58,948 bases of DNA from an uncultured Bacillota bacterium (GTDB taxonomy: Bacteria > Bacillota > Clostridia > Oscillospirales > Oscillospiraceae): contig CANPFP010000003.1 of NCBI GenBank assembly GCA_947573385.1, forward strand, positions 1-58,948. The letters are read 5' to 3'. The position numbers and the translations under genes are program-made. Below are positions 42,370-51,259 of the stretch, in pieces. Positions within the stretch are counted from its first letter, which is position 1; every line of letters begins with the position of its first letter. Below the pieces are notes generated by a model. It ran no database searches, was not told where the DNA came from, and worked only from the letters and a program-made list of their open reading frames with translations.

Positions 42370-42408
42370 TTCCCTTGTTTCAGCCCATAAGGGCAAAAAC
42401 AAGGGAAA
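42370..42408 (+). repeat. Right copy of 16-bp direct repeat, candidate attachment site
   Basis: TTTCCCTTGTTT (42369-42380) is the inverse of AAACAAGGGAAA (42397-42408); inside lies AGGGCAAAAACAAGGG (42390-42405), identical to 40001-40016. It can act as a terminator-like hairpin and as an att-like repeat. Confidence 0.6.
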
Positions 42409-42636
42409 TTACATAAGGCTTGAACATTCAATCTGCGGAATCTGCGGAAAACCTTGATATATCAGGGCTCTAAGAGAATTTGACAGATAAATCGAAATAT
42501 GTCGGTTTGTACTGAGAATAATTCTACCATATCCAATTCCGAAAGGCAATCTGCACTGTGCCCCGTTCCACCTATTCAGGCCGTCAAGAGTTTGAGGATA
42601 TTTTTCTGTTATTGTGAAAAAAACTTCAAATATATA

Positions 42637-42666
42637 TTTACAGCCGAGGGATGGGGGCTCTATAAT
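42637..42666 (+). promoter_or_regulatory. Promoter of the LysR-type gene
   Basis: TTTACA (42637-42642), 18 bases, TATAAT (42661-42666), 84 bases before the start codon. The region 42409-42636 holds no recognisable gene. Confidence 0.6.
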
Positions 42667-42750
42667 AAACGGGCATATAAGGTGAACAGAGCGGTCCTGC
42701 GCGCCGCCGAAAGAAGTGCTGCCGTTGACTGATATGGGGGAGGGGTTGTT

Positions 42751-43647
42751 ATGGATCTGCGTACATTGCGCTATTTCACGGTTGTGGCCAGGGAATTGAA
42801 CATCACCCGGGCGGCGGAAAAACTGAATATGAGCCAGCCGCCCCTCAGCAATCAGATGAGGGCCCTGGAGGAGGAACTGGGGGTTCAGCTGTTTATCCGG
42901 GGCAGGCGGCATTTGGAGCTGACGGAGGAAGGGGCGCTGCTGCTGCGCCGGGCAATCCAGATGCAGGAACTGGCGGACAAGACCCGGGAGGAGATTGCCA
43001 GCCTGCGGGAGGGGATGACCGGCACCCTCTACCTGAGTATGGTGGAGGGTCAGGCCCCCTTTCTGGCTGCCCAATGGATTGCCGGTTTCCGGGAGGAGTT
43101 CCCCCTGGTCCGGTATAATCTGTGGAACGGCAGCAGCGACGACGTACTGGACCGGCTGCACAAGGGGCTGGCCGACCTGGCCGTCATCGCCGCACCCTAC
43201 GATGCTGAGTATCTGGAGGGTTTCCCGGTGGGCCGGGAGCCCTGGGCGGCGATGCTCCACCCGGCCCACCCCCTGGCCCAGGCAGAGGGGGATTCTATCC
43301 CACTGTCCAGCTTGGCGAAAGAGCCGCTGATCGTCCCCAGCCGCAAATCCCGGATCGAGTCCATCCATCGCTGGTTTGGGGAGATCGGGGCGGAGCCCTA
43401 TATTCTGTGCGAGATGTCCAACTATATGGATGCAGCAGCCCTGACCAGCTATGGGGTAGGAGTCAGCATCTTCCCGCAGACGATTGGCGTGTCCAACAGG
43501 CTCGTGGTGTCCAAAATTATAACTCAGCCCTCCCGCCAGGCGGAGTATATTTTGGTTTGGAACAAGGGGCAGTCCCCCTCCGGGCTGACAAAGGAATTTA
43601 TCCATTATATTCAGGACTGCCTGGAGGGAAAACGAGCATTGTCATAA
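42751..43647 (+). CDS. LysR family transcriptional regulator
   Basis: 298 residues. N-terminal winged HTH (MDLRTLRYFTVVARELNITRAAEKLNMSQ as consecutive segments, PPLSNQMRALEEELGVQLF), linker helix, then a LysR substrate-binding domain. GGGGGAGGGG precedes the ATG. LysR proteins usually control a divergent neighbour, but upstream here is only element debris, so its target may have been lost or lies elsewhere. The ligand is unknown. Confidence 0.94.
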   Translation: MDLRTLRYFTVVARELNITRAAEKLNMSQPPLSNQMRALEEELGVQLFIRGRRHLELTEEGALLLRRAIQMQELADKTREEIASLREGMTGTLYLSMVEGQAPFLAAQWIAGFREEFPLVRYNLWNGSSDDVLDRLHKGLADLAVIAAPYDAEYLEGFPVGREPWAAMLHPAHPLAQAEGDSIPLSSLAKEPLIVPSRKSRIESIHRWFGEIGAEPYILCEMSNYMDAAALTSYGVGVSIFPQTIGVSNRLVVSKIITQPSRQAEYILVWNKGQSPSGLTKEFIHYIQDCLEGKRALS

Positions 43648-43814
43648 GGGAGGACGCCCCTGTGCCAACACGGCGCAGGAGTTTATCATATGGAAAAGAT
43701 ATGCTAACTGCAATGATATATGTATTTCCTTTTTTCCTGCTCCTGTGTTAGGATAAGGATGTTCAAAGGAGAAGCCCAAACCCATTGGGAATTTAAAAGG
43801 AAAGAGGGATTTTT
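43648..43814. other. Region after the LysR-type gene
   Basis: No gene seen. CAGGAG at 43676 and CTCCTG at 43740 are complementary, with TTTTTTCCTGC between; a weak terminator is possible. Confidence 0.3.
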
Positions 43815-43868
43815 ATGAGGAAACTGTGGAAGATGCTGGACGAGTATTATCGGACCTTTGCCAGGTAA
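43815..43868 (+). CDS. 17-residue open frame, possible leader peptide of purF
   Basis: ATG 43815 with GGAAAGAGGGA six to ten bases upstream; encodes MRKLWKMLDEYYRTFAR and stops at TAA. A terminator-like hairpin follows before purF, the layout of an attenuation leader. No run of one amino acid tied to purines can be expected or seen. It may be a chance frame. Confidence 0.35.
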   Translation: MRKLWKMLDEYYRTFAR

Positions 43869-43917
43869 ATAAATATCGGCTCCTCTCTTTAGGTGATCCA
43901 TCCATCACCAAAACAAG

Positions 43918-43951
43918 GCCCGGCAGTGGAAACACTGGCCGGGCGCATTTT
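43918..43951 (+). terminator. Terminator-like hairpin before purF
   Basis: GCCCGGC (43918-43924) pairs with GCCGGGC (43938-43944), with an inner AGTG/CACT stem and GAAA loop, then GCATTTTATT. It lies 27 bases before the purF start and so could stop upstream transcription or act as an attenuator. Confidence 0.65.
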
Positions 43952-43977
43952 ATTCACCATGAAACGGAGGAATCGCA

Positions 43978-45432
43978 ATGAGTATCCATGAGGAATGCGG
44001 CGTTTTCGGCGCTATCAGCCCCCGGCCTGGGGATGTGGGCCGGCTGACTTACTACGGCCTGTACGCCCTCCAGCACCGTGGGCAGGAGAGCTGCGGCATT
44101 GTGGTCAATGATGACGGGGTGTTTGTCTCCCACAAGGACCTGGGGCTAGTGGGAGAGGTGTTTTCCGACCAGGCGCTGGCTCGTCTGCCCCAGGGGACCA
44201 CGGCGGTGGGCCACACCCGCTACGGCACCACCGGGGCCTCCAACCGGAGCAACTGCCAGCCCATTGAGGTCAACCACCAGAAGGGGCGCATGGCCCTGGC
44301 CCACAACGGCAATCTCAGCAATGCCGCCCAGCTCCGGGACGCTCTGGAGCTGTCCGGGGCCATCTTCCACTCCACCAGCGACACCGAGATCATCGCCTAT
44401 ATTGTTACCAAGGAGCGGCTCAGTGCCCCCTCCATCGAGGACGCTCTCAGCGCCGCCATGTGGAAGCTGGAGGGGGCCTACTCCCTGGTGCTCATGTCTC
44501 CCCAGAAACTGATCTGCGCCCGAGACCCCCGCGGCTTTCGGCCGCTGTGCTACGGAAAGACAGCGGAGGGGGGCTATGTGGCTGCCTCTGAGAGCTGTGC
44601 CCTGGCAGCGGTGGGGGCGGAGTTTGTCCGGGACTTGGAGCCGGGTGAGATTCTGGTATTTTCCAGGGACGGCGTGGTCTCCCGCCGGGAGCACTGCGGC
44701 AGGGTGCAGCCCACCCCCTGTATCTTTGAGTACATCTACTTCGCCCGCCCGGACTCGGTGATTGACGGAGTGTCCGTCCACGCCGCCCGCCTGCGGGCCG
44801 GGGAAATTCTGGCCCAGACCCACCCAGTCCAGGCGGATGTGGTGATGGGTGTGCCCGACTCCGGCCTGGACGCCGCTCTGGGCTACAGTCGGGTCTCCGG
44901 CATCCCCTATGGTATTGGCCTGGTGAAAAATAAATACATCGGCCGCACCTTCATTGCTCCCGGTCAGGACCACCGGCTGGATCAGGTGAAAATTAAGCTC
45001 AGTGCCGTCCGGGAGAGCGTGGCGGGCAGACGGGTGGTGCTTGTGGACGACTCCATCGTTCGGGGGACCACCAGCGGCCGGATCGTCAGTCTGCTGCGGG
45101 AGACGGGGGCCCGGGAGATACATCTCCGGGTGTCCGCGCCTCCCTTCCTGAGTCCCTGCTACTACGGAACGGATATCGACTCCCAGGAGAATCTCATCGC
45201 CTGCCGCCACAGTGTGGAGGAGATTGCCCAAATCGTCGGGGCAAACTCCCTGGGATATCTGCCGGTGGAGCGGCTGGGAGCGCTCATCGGCGGGGGGCGC
45301 TGCTGCGACGCCTGCTTTACCGGCCGTTACCCCACACCGATCCCCACAGATACCCGAAAAGACCGCTTTGAGCGAAAGCTGTCGGATCAGCCCGCGGGCC
45401 TGACGGACGCGAAGATGATGGGCTCGCCTTGA
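43978..45432 (+). CDS. purF: Amidophosphoribosyltransferase PurF
   Basis: 484 residues. First step of purine synthesis: glutamine plus PRPP to phosphoribosylamine. The N-terminal nucleophile is C7 (MSIHEECGVFG), so a six-residue propeptide would be removed. Seen: glutaminase domain (YGLYALQHRGQESCGI, HTRYGTTG, AHNGNLSN), the PRPP loop VVLVDDSIVRGTTSGRIV, and the 4Fe-4S ligands typical of the Bacillus type (C in IACRH and GGRCCDACFTG). CGGAGG precedes the ATG. It is alone rather than in a pur operon. Its last 46 bases overlap the convergent GH13 gene. Confidence 0.97.
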   Translation: MSIHEECGVFGAISPRPGDVGRLTYYGLYALQHRGQESCGIVVNDDGVFVSHKDLGLVGEVFSDQALARLPQGTTAVGHTRYGTTGASNRSNCQPIEVNHQKGRMALAHNGNLSNAAQLRDALELSGAIFHSTSDTEIIAYIVTKERLSAPSIEDALSAAMWKLEGAYSLVLMSPQKLICARDPRGFRPLCYGKTAEGGYVAASESCALAAVGAEFVRDLEPGEILVFSRDGVVSRREHCGRVQPTPCIFEYIYFARPDSVIDGVSVHAARLRAGEILAQTHPVQADVVMGVPDSGLDAALGYSRVSGIPYGIGLVKNKYIGRTFIAPGQDHRLDQVKIKLSAVRESVAGRRVVLVDDSIVRGTTSGRIVSLLRETGAREIHLRVSAPPFLSPCYYGTDIDSQENLIACRHSVEEIAQIVGANSLGYLPVERLGALIGGGRCCDACFTGRYPTPIPTDTRKDRFERKLSDQPAGLTDAKMMGSP

Positions 45433-46682
45433 CAGCTCACCCGGCTGAATTTCACCTCCACACTGCCGCTGCCGGCCAGATTGGGGTAGATTCCGTCGGG
45501 GGCCTGGACAGGAACCAGTCCGCAGTTCCCCTTCAGACTGAAGATACCGGTCAGTTGGCGCTCACCAGACTGGTGGACCCCATAGAGGATGTCCCCCGTC
45601 AGGGCCTGGAGACGGTAGGTGCTGTCGGTGAGCAACGGGTCCTGCTTCAGCTGGTAGAGCTGCTGAAGCTGCTCGGTCCGGTCCGGCCCGGAGGTCCAGT
45701 CCACCGGGTCCTTCTCAAACAGGTTGGGCACATGGGAGCAGCTGTGCTCCTGGCCGCCATAGAGCAGAGTCGTCCCCTTCTGGAAATAGAGGAAGGCGGT
45801 CCAGTTGCGCAGGGCGGTCTCGCCGGGGATGGCGGCGGCCGCCCGGAGCCGGTCGTGGTTCTCCAGGTAGCGGAGCTTGACATAGTTGTCCGGGTAGATG
45901 GTCTCCTGCTGGGTGACCGCCTCGGCATACCGGCTCAAGGGGAGAACTCCGTCCAGATAGCCCTGATAGCAGGGGTAGATGTCGTACTCATAGCTGAGGT
46001 CAAAGGCCTGGAAAATCTCCGAGTCGGACAGGGCGGTGATGCCCTGTCCGCGAGCGAATTGGATAAACTCCGGCTCTACCGACTCGGCCAGCCAGATGCA
46101 GCCGGGGCGGACCGTCTCTACCTCCCGCCGGGCCCGGATCCAGAAGTCCAGCGGCACCAAAGGGGCCACGTCGCACCGAAAGCCGTCCACCATAGAGGCC
46201 CAGTATTTCAGCGTCTCGATCTGGTAGTCCCACAGGCCCGGATTGGAGTAGTCCAGGTCCACCACATCGGTCCAGTCCCCCACGTGGTTTCCAAAGCTGC
46301 CGTCCGCCCTGTGATAGAACCACTCCGGATGGTTTTGGACCAGCCAGGAGTCGGGGGAGGTGTGGTTATACACCACGTCAATGATACACTTCATCCCCAG
46401 GGCATGGATGCTGTCCACCAGGCGCCGGAAGTCCTCCAAGGTGCCGTAATCCGGGTGGACCGCCCGGTAGTCGGAGATGGCGTAAGGGCTGCCCTCCCTG
46501 CCCTTGCGGGCCTGTACCCCGATGGGGTGGATGGGCATCAGCCAGATGATGTCCACCCCCAGACCGCGGATTCGTCCCAGGTCCCGGCGGACGGCCTCAA
46601 AGGTGCCCTCCTGGCTGTGGTTGCGGACAAATACGGAGTACATTACAAGATTGCGGTACTCCTTTGGCGTATTTTTTGCCAT
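45387..46682 (-). CDS. GH13 alpha-amylase family glycosidase
   Basis: 431 residues, cytoplasmic (no signal). Seen: beta/alpha-barrel motifs DVVYNHTSPDSW (region I), DGFRCDVAPLVP with the nucleophile D (II), IWLAESVE with the acid E (III) and RYLENHDRLR (IV). A relatively short enzyme ending in a small beta domain. Should cleave alpha-1,4 or alpha-1,6 links of imported maltodextrins. GAGGG precedes the ATG. Last gene of the maltodextrin operon, 10 bases after malQ, and it overlaps purF at the 3' ends. Confidence 0.92.
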   Translation of the reverse strand: MAKNTPKEYRNLVMYSVFVRNHSQEGTFEAVRRDLGRIRGLGVDIIWLMPIHPIGVQARKGREGSPYAISDYRAVHPDYGTLEDFRRLVDSIHALGMKCIIDVVYNHTSPDSWLVQNHPEWFYHRADGSFGNHVGDWTDVVDLDYSNPGLWDYQIETLKYWASMVDGFRCDVAPLVPLDFWIRARREVETVRPGCIWLAESVEPEFIQFARGQGITALSDSEIFQAFDLSYEYDIYPCYQGYLDGVLPLSRYAEAVTQQETIYPDNYVKLRYLENHDRLRAAAAIPGETALRNWTAFLYFQKGTTLLYGGQEHSCSHVPNLFEKDPVDWTSGPDRTEQLQQLYQLKQDPLLTDSTYRLQALTGDILYGVHQSGERQLTGIFSLKGNCGLVPVQAPDGIYPNLAGSGSVEVKFSRVSCQGEPIIFASVRPAG

Positions 46683-46691
46683 ATCAATCCC

Positions 46692-48194
46692 TCATTTCTT
46701 GGACTGTTTTTCCTTGGGCAGGCGCTGATAGACCCGCATCTCCCGGTACAGCCGGCGGGCCAGCTTGTCGTCATAGGTGTTGGGCAGGGTGCGCCACTTC
46801 CAGTTATTCCCCAGCGTGGAGGGGGTGTTGATCCGGGCTTCGCTGCCCAGCCCCAGCAGGTCCTGAAACTGCATCACCGCCAAATTGGCGGGGGAGGCCC
46901 AGGCTGTGCGCATCATGCCCCAGTGGTATCCCTCCCGCCGGCTGAGCCGCAGGTAGGCCTTGGCAAAGGCCACGTCCGCCTTGGAGGCGGACGCCATCCA
47001 GCCCTGGATGGTGTCGTTGTCGTGGGTGCCGGTGTAGACGACGCAGTGGGCGGGGTAGCTGTGGGGCAGATAGCCGCTGTCCGGGTCCCGGCTGTCAAAG
47101 GCCAGCTCCAGCACCTTCATGCCGGGGTAACCCGAGTTCTTGAGCAGCTTTTTCACCGAGGGGGTGAGAAAGCCCAGGTCCTCGGCAATGATGTCCTTTT
47201 TTCCCAGTTCCCGGCTGACCGTCTTGAAGAAGTCGATGCCTGGGCCGGGCTTCCACCTGCCGTTCTGGGCGGTGGAGTCCCCGTAGGGCACGGCGAAGTA
47301 TTCGTCAAAGCCCCGGAAGTGGTCGATGCGCAGGGTGTCGTACAGCTGGAACTGAAACCCGATGCGCCGCAGCCACCAGACGTAGTCCTCCTCCTGTATC
47401 CGTTCCCAGTTAAAGAGAGGATTGCCCCACAGCTGGCCGCCGGCGGAAAAACCGTCAGGAGGGCAGCCGGCCACCTCGGTGGGCAGTCCGTTCCCGTCCA
47501 GCTGGAACTGCTCCGGATTGGCCCACACATCGGCACTGTCGCCGGAGACATAGATGGGCAGGTCGCCGATGATGGACAACCCTAAGCCGTTGGCGTACTG
47601 CTTAAACGCCCGCCACTGATGGAAAAAGAGGTACTGGACCCCTTTCCAGAAAACGGTCTCCTCAGCCAGCTCGCTCCGAATCCTGTCCAGGGCGGCGGGC
47701 TGACGCAGACGAAGCTCCCTGGGCCACTGGGACCAGGCAGCCCCGCCGAATTTGTCTTTCAGGGCCATAAATAAGGCGTAGTCCTCCAGCCACTCCCGCT
47801 GCTCCCGGCAGAAGGCGGCGAAGTCGGGCCTTCCCTGGGCCAGCAAGCGGCCGCAGGCTTTCCGGAGCACAGGGTAGCGGGTCTCATACATCAGGCCATA
47901 GTCCACCCGCTCCGGGTCGTCCCCCCAGTTGAGGGACTGGTACTCGTTCGGTTCCAGCAGGCCGTCAGCAGCCAGGGAATCCAGGTCGATGAAGTAGGGA
48001 TTGCCAGCGAAGGAGGAGAAGGACTGGTAGGGGGAATCGCCGTAGCTGGTAGGGCCGATGGGGAGGAGCTGCCAGCAGCTCTGGCCGCCTGCGGCCAGGA
48101 AGTCGGCAAATTGGTAGGCCTCCTTCCCCAAGGTGCCGATGCCGTAAGGGGAAGGCAGGGAGAAAATCGGCATAAGAACTCCTGCTTTTCTCAC
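46692..48194 (-). CDS. malQ: 4-alpha-glucanotransferase MalQ
   Basis: 500 residues, GH77 amylomaltase, which moves glucan chains between maltodextrins and frees glucose. Seen: N-terminal SLPSPYGIGTLG, LLPIGPTSYGDSPYQS, the nucleophile in RIDHFRGFDEYFAVP, the acid in IIAEDLGFLTPSV and GTHDNDT. The likely start is GTG at 48194, after CAGGTGA, giving the usual VRKAGVLMPIFSLPS opening. The upstream in-frame extension to 48419 overlaps lacI and is rejected. Confidence 0.96.
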   Translation of the reverse strand: MRKAGVLMPIFSLPSPYGIGTLGKEAYQFADFLAAGGQSCWQLLPIGPTSYGDSPYQSFSSFAGNPYFIDLDSLAADGLLEPNEYQSLNWGDDPERVDYGLMYETRYPVLRKACGRLLAQGRPDFAAFCREQREWLEDYALFMALKDKFGGAAWSQWPRELRLRQPAALDRIRSELAEETVFWKGVQYLFFHQWRAFKQYANGLGLSIIGDLPIYVSGDSADVWANPEQFQLDGNGLPTEVAGCPPDGFSAGGQLWGNPLFNWERIQEEDYVWWLRRIGFQFQLYDTLRIDHFRGFDEYFAVPYGDSTAQNGRWKPGPGIDFFKTVSRELGKKDIIAEDLGFLTPSVKKLLKNSGYPGMKVLELAFDSRDPDSGYLPHSYPAHCVVYTGTHDNDTIQGWMASASKADVAFAKAYLRLSRREGYHWGMMRTAWASPANLAVMQFQDLLGLGSEARINTPSTLGNNWKWRTLPNTYDDKLARRLYREMRVYQRLPKEKQSKK

Positions 48195-48249
48195 GTTGAA
48201 ATCACCTGTTTCTTGTAGAATAAAGGGCCGCCTGCCGGCGGCCCTTTCA

Positions 48250-49257
48250 TCAACTGAGCTGAGCGACGCTCTCCCCCTGGATGAGATGGAAGGGGACCAG
48301 CTCGTGCACCGGGGGACTGCGGCGCTGGATGCTCCGCAGGAGGGCGTCCACCCCTCGCTCGGCCAGCTGCTGGGTGTCCTGGCGGACGGTGGTGAGCCGG
48401 GGCATGGAGTATTGGCCAATCACAATGCCGTCGTAACCCACCACGGAGATGTCCTCGGGCACCCGCTTGCCCAGGTCGTACAGGGCCCGGATGGCCCCCA
48501 GGGCCATCACGTCACTGATGGCGAAGATGGCGGTCAGGTCGGGGCAGCGCTTGAGCAGCACCTTGGTAGCGGCATAGGCCTCGGGCATGGAGTAGCGGCA
48601 GGGCTCGCACTGCCAGTCCACATCGAAGGGCAGGTCCAGGCGCAGGCAGGCGTTTCGGCAGCCCGTCAGGCGCCGGTGGCTGATCTGGGTACAGGACCAG
48701 TTGCCCCCCAGCAGCCCGATGCTCCGGTGGCCCCTGCTGTACAGCAGCTCAATGACCTGCTGGGCGGCCAGACTGTCGTCGATGGTGAAGGAGGACAGGT
48801 TTTGAAATCCCAGCTCCCGGGCTGTATTGGTGAGCAGCACGCAGGGGACAGTGATAGGGGAGAAGCCCGCCTGAAACAGCTCCAGATCGCCGCCCAGGAA
48901 GATAATTCCAATGGGCTTGCGCTCCCGGCACAGCTGGCAGGCGTAGGCCACCTCGTTGGCGTCCTCGTCCAGGTAGTAGACGGCGGCGTCCTGGCCCGCC
49001 TCTCGCAGAAGGGCCTGAAGCTTCTCCACTAGGTCGGCAAAGAGCATGTTCATAATGCCCTTGACGATAATCACAATGCTGGTGCTGGTCTGCTGCTTCA
49101 GGTGCTTGGCGTTGGCGTTGGGCTGAAAGCCATGCTTCTCTACCACGGCCATCACCTTCTGGCGGGTCTCGTTGCTGACGTCGGGGTGGTCATTGAGTAC
49201 CCGGGACACGGTGGCCACGCCGCATCCGGACAGCCGGGCAATATCTTTGATGGTCAT
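48250..49257 (-). CDS. LacI family transcriptional regulator
   Basis: 335 residues. N-terminal LacI HTH (MTIKDIARLSGCGVATVSRVLNDHPDVS) and a periplasmic-binding-type effector domain (IGLLGGNWS, GYDGIVIGQY, RQDTQQLAERGVDALL). Encoded within the operon it should control, between the permeases and malQ. GGAGGG precedes the ATG. A perfect LacI-type palindrome lies in the leader of the operon at 52664. The effector is probably maltose or a maltodextrin. Confidence 0.95.
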   Translation of the reverse strand: MTIKDIARLSGCGVATVSRVLNDHPDVSNETRQKVMAVVEKHGFQPNANAKHLKQQTSTSIVIIVKGIMNMLFADLVEKLQALLREAGQDAAVYYLDEDANEVAYACQLCRERKPIGIIFLGGDLELFQAGFSPITVPCVLLTNTARELGFQNLSSFTIDDSLAAQQVIELLYSRGHRSIGLLGGNWSCTQISHRRLTGCRNACLRLDLPFDVDWQCEPCRYSMPEAYAATKVLLKRCPDLTAIFAISDVMALGAIRALYDLGKRVPEDISVVGYDGIVIGQYSMPRLTTVRQDTQQLAERGVDALLRSIQRRSPPVHELVPFHLIQGESVAQLS

Positions 49258-49314
49258 ACTATGACCCTCCTTTTCGGGAACAATCATAGTATATTTATAG
49301 GGCGAATACAAGGC

Positions 49315-50199
49315 TTACCCCTTCACAGCGCCGGCGGCCACGCCCGCGATGATGTGCTTCTGGCAGGTGAGGTAGAACACAATTACCGGGATGATGGACA
49401 GCAGGATCAGGGCCATGGTGGCACCCAGGTCCACGGTGCCGTAGCTGCCCTTCAGATACTGAATCTGGATGGGGATGGTGCGGTACAGGTTCTTGTCCAG
49501 CACCAGGTAGGGCAGGAGGAAGTCGTTCCACACCCACATGATCTCCAGGATGCCCACCGAGACCATGGTGGGCTTGAGCATGGGCACCACCACGGAGAAG
49601 TAGGTGCGCAGGGGCCCGCAGCCGTCGATGGCGGCGGCCTCCTCAATCTCCATGGGGATGGACTTGACAAAGCCCACGAACATGAAGATGGCCAGGCCCG
49701 CGCCGAAGCCCAGGTAGATGACGGGGATGGTCCAGGGGGTGTTCAGGTGAGGGCCCCAGAAGCCCAGCAGACGCACGCTGTTGGCTGTTTTGGACAGGGT
49801 GAACATGACCATCTGGAAGGGGACCACCATGGAGAACACGCACAGGAAGTACAGCACCTTGCAGAACAGGGAGTTTACCCGGGCGATGTACCAGGCGGCC
49901 ATGGAGGTGCACAGCAGGATCAGGGCGGTGGACAGGATGGTGATGACCACGCTGTAGAGCACCGACTTGGCAAAGGGGTAGTTGCCGAAGGTCATGCCCT
50001 TGATGAAGTTCTCAAAGCCGGCGTACATCTCCCCGGTGGGCAGGGCGAAGGTGTCGGTTTTTACAAAGGTATTCAGCTTGAAGGAGTTGATGACCACCGC
50101 CACCACAGGCAGCACATAGATGACGCAGATGACGGCCAGCACGGCGGACAGGATGGTCTTGCGGCGGGCCTCGGCGGAGAGCGTTTTCTTGGCGTTCAT
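49315..50199 (-). CDS. Sugar ABC transporter permease, MalG type
   Basis: 294 residues, six membrane helices and the inner-membrane EAA loop (MEIEEAAAIDGCGPLRTYFSVVVP). Carbohydrate uptake family 1. The ATG overlaps the stop of the previous permease as TAATG, so the two subunits are made together. AAGGAGGTAC precedes the ATG. Confidence 0.95.
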   Translation of the reverse strand: MNAKKTLSAEARRKTILSAVLAVICVIYVLPVVAVVINSFKLNTFVKTDTFALPTGEMYAGFENFIKGMTFGNYPFAKSVLYSVVITILSTALILLCTSMAAWYIARVNSLFCKVLYFLCVFSMVVPFQMVMFTLSKTANSVRLLGFWGPHLNTPWTIPVIYLGFGAGLAIFMFVGFVKSIPMEIEEAAAIDGCGPLRTYFSVVVPMLKPTMVSVGILEIMWVWNDFLLPYLVLDKNLYRTIPIQIQYLKGSYGTVDLGATMALILLSIIPVIVFYLTCQKHIIAGVAAGAVKG

Positions 50200-51101
50200 T
50201 ACTGCTGTACCTCCTTTTTGCGTGTGTAGCCCAGCTGGCACAGGCCCAGTCCGGCCACCAGAACGAAGAAGATCACTGCCTTGGCCTGGGCGACGCCCTG
50301 AGAGGAGCCGCCGGAGGCGTTAAAGGTGTTAAAGATGTTCAGGGCCAGCATCTCGGTGGTCTTGATGGTGGTGCCGCCGGGCTGGATGATGAAGGGCTGG
50401 CCGCCGGTGAGGGCCAGGTTCTGGTCAAACAGCTTAAAGCCGTTCGTGAGGGACAGGAACATGCAGATGGTGATGGAGGGCATCACATTGGGGATGGTCA
50501 CCTTGAACAGGGTCTGGGTACGGGTGGCGCCGTCGATGCGGGCCGCCTCCAGCATCTCCCCGGGAACATTTTGCAGCCCCGCGATGTAGATAATCATCAT
50601 GTAGCCGATCTGCTGCCAGCACATGAGGATAATCAGGCCCCAGAAGCCGTACTTGCTCTCCAGCAGGATGGAGGTGGACCACCAGCTGAGGATGCCGTCG
50701 AAGATCATGGACCAGATGTAGCCCAGTACAATGCCGCCAATCAGGTTGGGCATGAAGAACACGGTGCGGAACAGATTGCTGCCCTTGATGCCTTGGGTGA
50801 GGAAGTAGGCCACGGCGAAAGCCAGCACATTGATGAGCACCAGGGACACCACGGCGAACATGGCAGTATACCAGAAAGCGTGGCGGAAACCCACGTCGCT
50901 GAAAGCCTTGGCATAGTTGTCCAGACCGATAAACTGGGCTCCCTTGATGGTCTTGAACCGGCACAGGGACAGCCAGATGCCCTGAACGAAGGGCCAGACA
51001 AAGCCGATGATGAAGGCCGCCGTTACCGGCCCCAGGAAGAACAGTCCCCACCGCCGGGTGGCACGGCGGATGGAATTGCTGCTGGAGATCTTCTTTTTCA
51101 C
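50199..51101 (-). CDS. Sugar ABC transporter permease, MalF type
   Basis: 300 residues, six membrane helices and the EAA loop (PGEMLEAARIDGATRTQTLFKVTIP). Starts at GTG 51101, eight bases after AGGAG. Lies 158 bases downstream of the binding protein gene, with a hairpin in between. The ATPase for this transporter is not encoded here and is probably a shared MsmX/MalK-type protein. Confidence 0.95.
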   Translation of the reverse strand: MKKKISSSNSIRRATRRWGLFFLGPVTAAFIIGFVWPFVQGIWLSLCRFKTIKGAQFIGLDNYAKAFSDVGFRHAFWYTAMFAVVSLVLINVLAFAVAYFLTQGIKGSNLFRTVFFMPNLIGGIVLGYIWSMIFDGILSWWSTSILLESKYGFWGLIILMCWQQIGYMMIIYIAGLQNVPGEMLEAARIDGATRTQTLFKVTIPNVMPSITICMFLSLTNGFKLFDQNLALTGGQPFIIQPGGTTIKTTEMLALNIFNTFNASGGSSQGVAQAKAVIFFVLVAGLGLCQLGYTRKKEVQQ

Positions 51102-51125
51102 GGTATCAACTCCTTGCTCATTTCT

Positions 51126-51197
51126 GTAGGGGCACATAGTATGCGCCCGCTTTTTGTGCGTTGTGGGATCGCGGGTGGATGATATCCGCCCCTACAA
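51126..51197. repeat. 72-bp element with 9-bp terminal inverted repeats
   Basis: Starts TGTAGGGGC (51126-51134) and ends GCCCCTACA (51189-51197), between the binding protein and permease genes. The same TAGGGGC end is found at the trmFO stop (4025). No frame inside. It looks like a small non-autonomous or REP-type repeat. Confidence 0.6.
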
Positions 51198-51207
51198 GCG
51201 GAAACCG

Positions 51208-51230
51208 GGGCGGGCGAAGTGCCCGCCCCA
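51208..51230 (-). repeat. Intercistronic hairpin after the binding protein gene
   Basis: GGGGCGGGC (51208-51216) and GCCCGCCCC (51222-51230), 30 bases after the binding protein stop. No T-run. It could protect the upstream mRNA and raise binding protein over permease levels, as the malE-malF palindromes do in E. coli. Confidence 0.6.
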
Positions 51231-51259
51231 GCTTACAGGAAAAGCGCGTGGTTTTCAGA

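Noticed and set aside
43648..43977. Purine riboswitch upstream of purF
   Set aside because: The conserved core loops and the P1-P2-P3 order could not be found.
45429..47585. 718-residue open frame on the + strand
   Set aside because: It lies antisense to the clear GH13 and malQ genes; it has no family motif and results from high GC at third positions.
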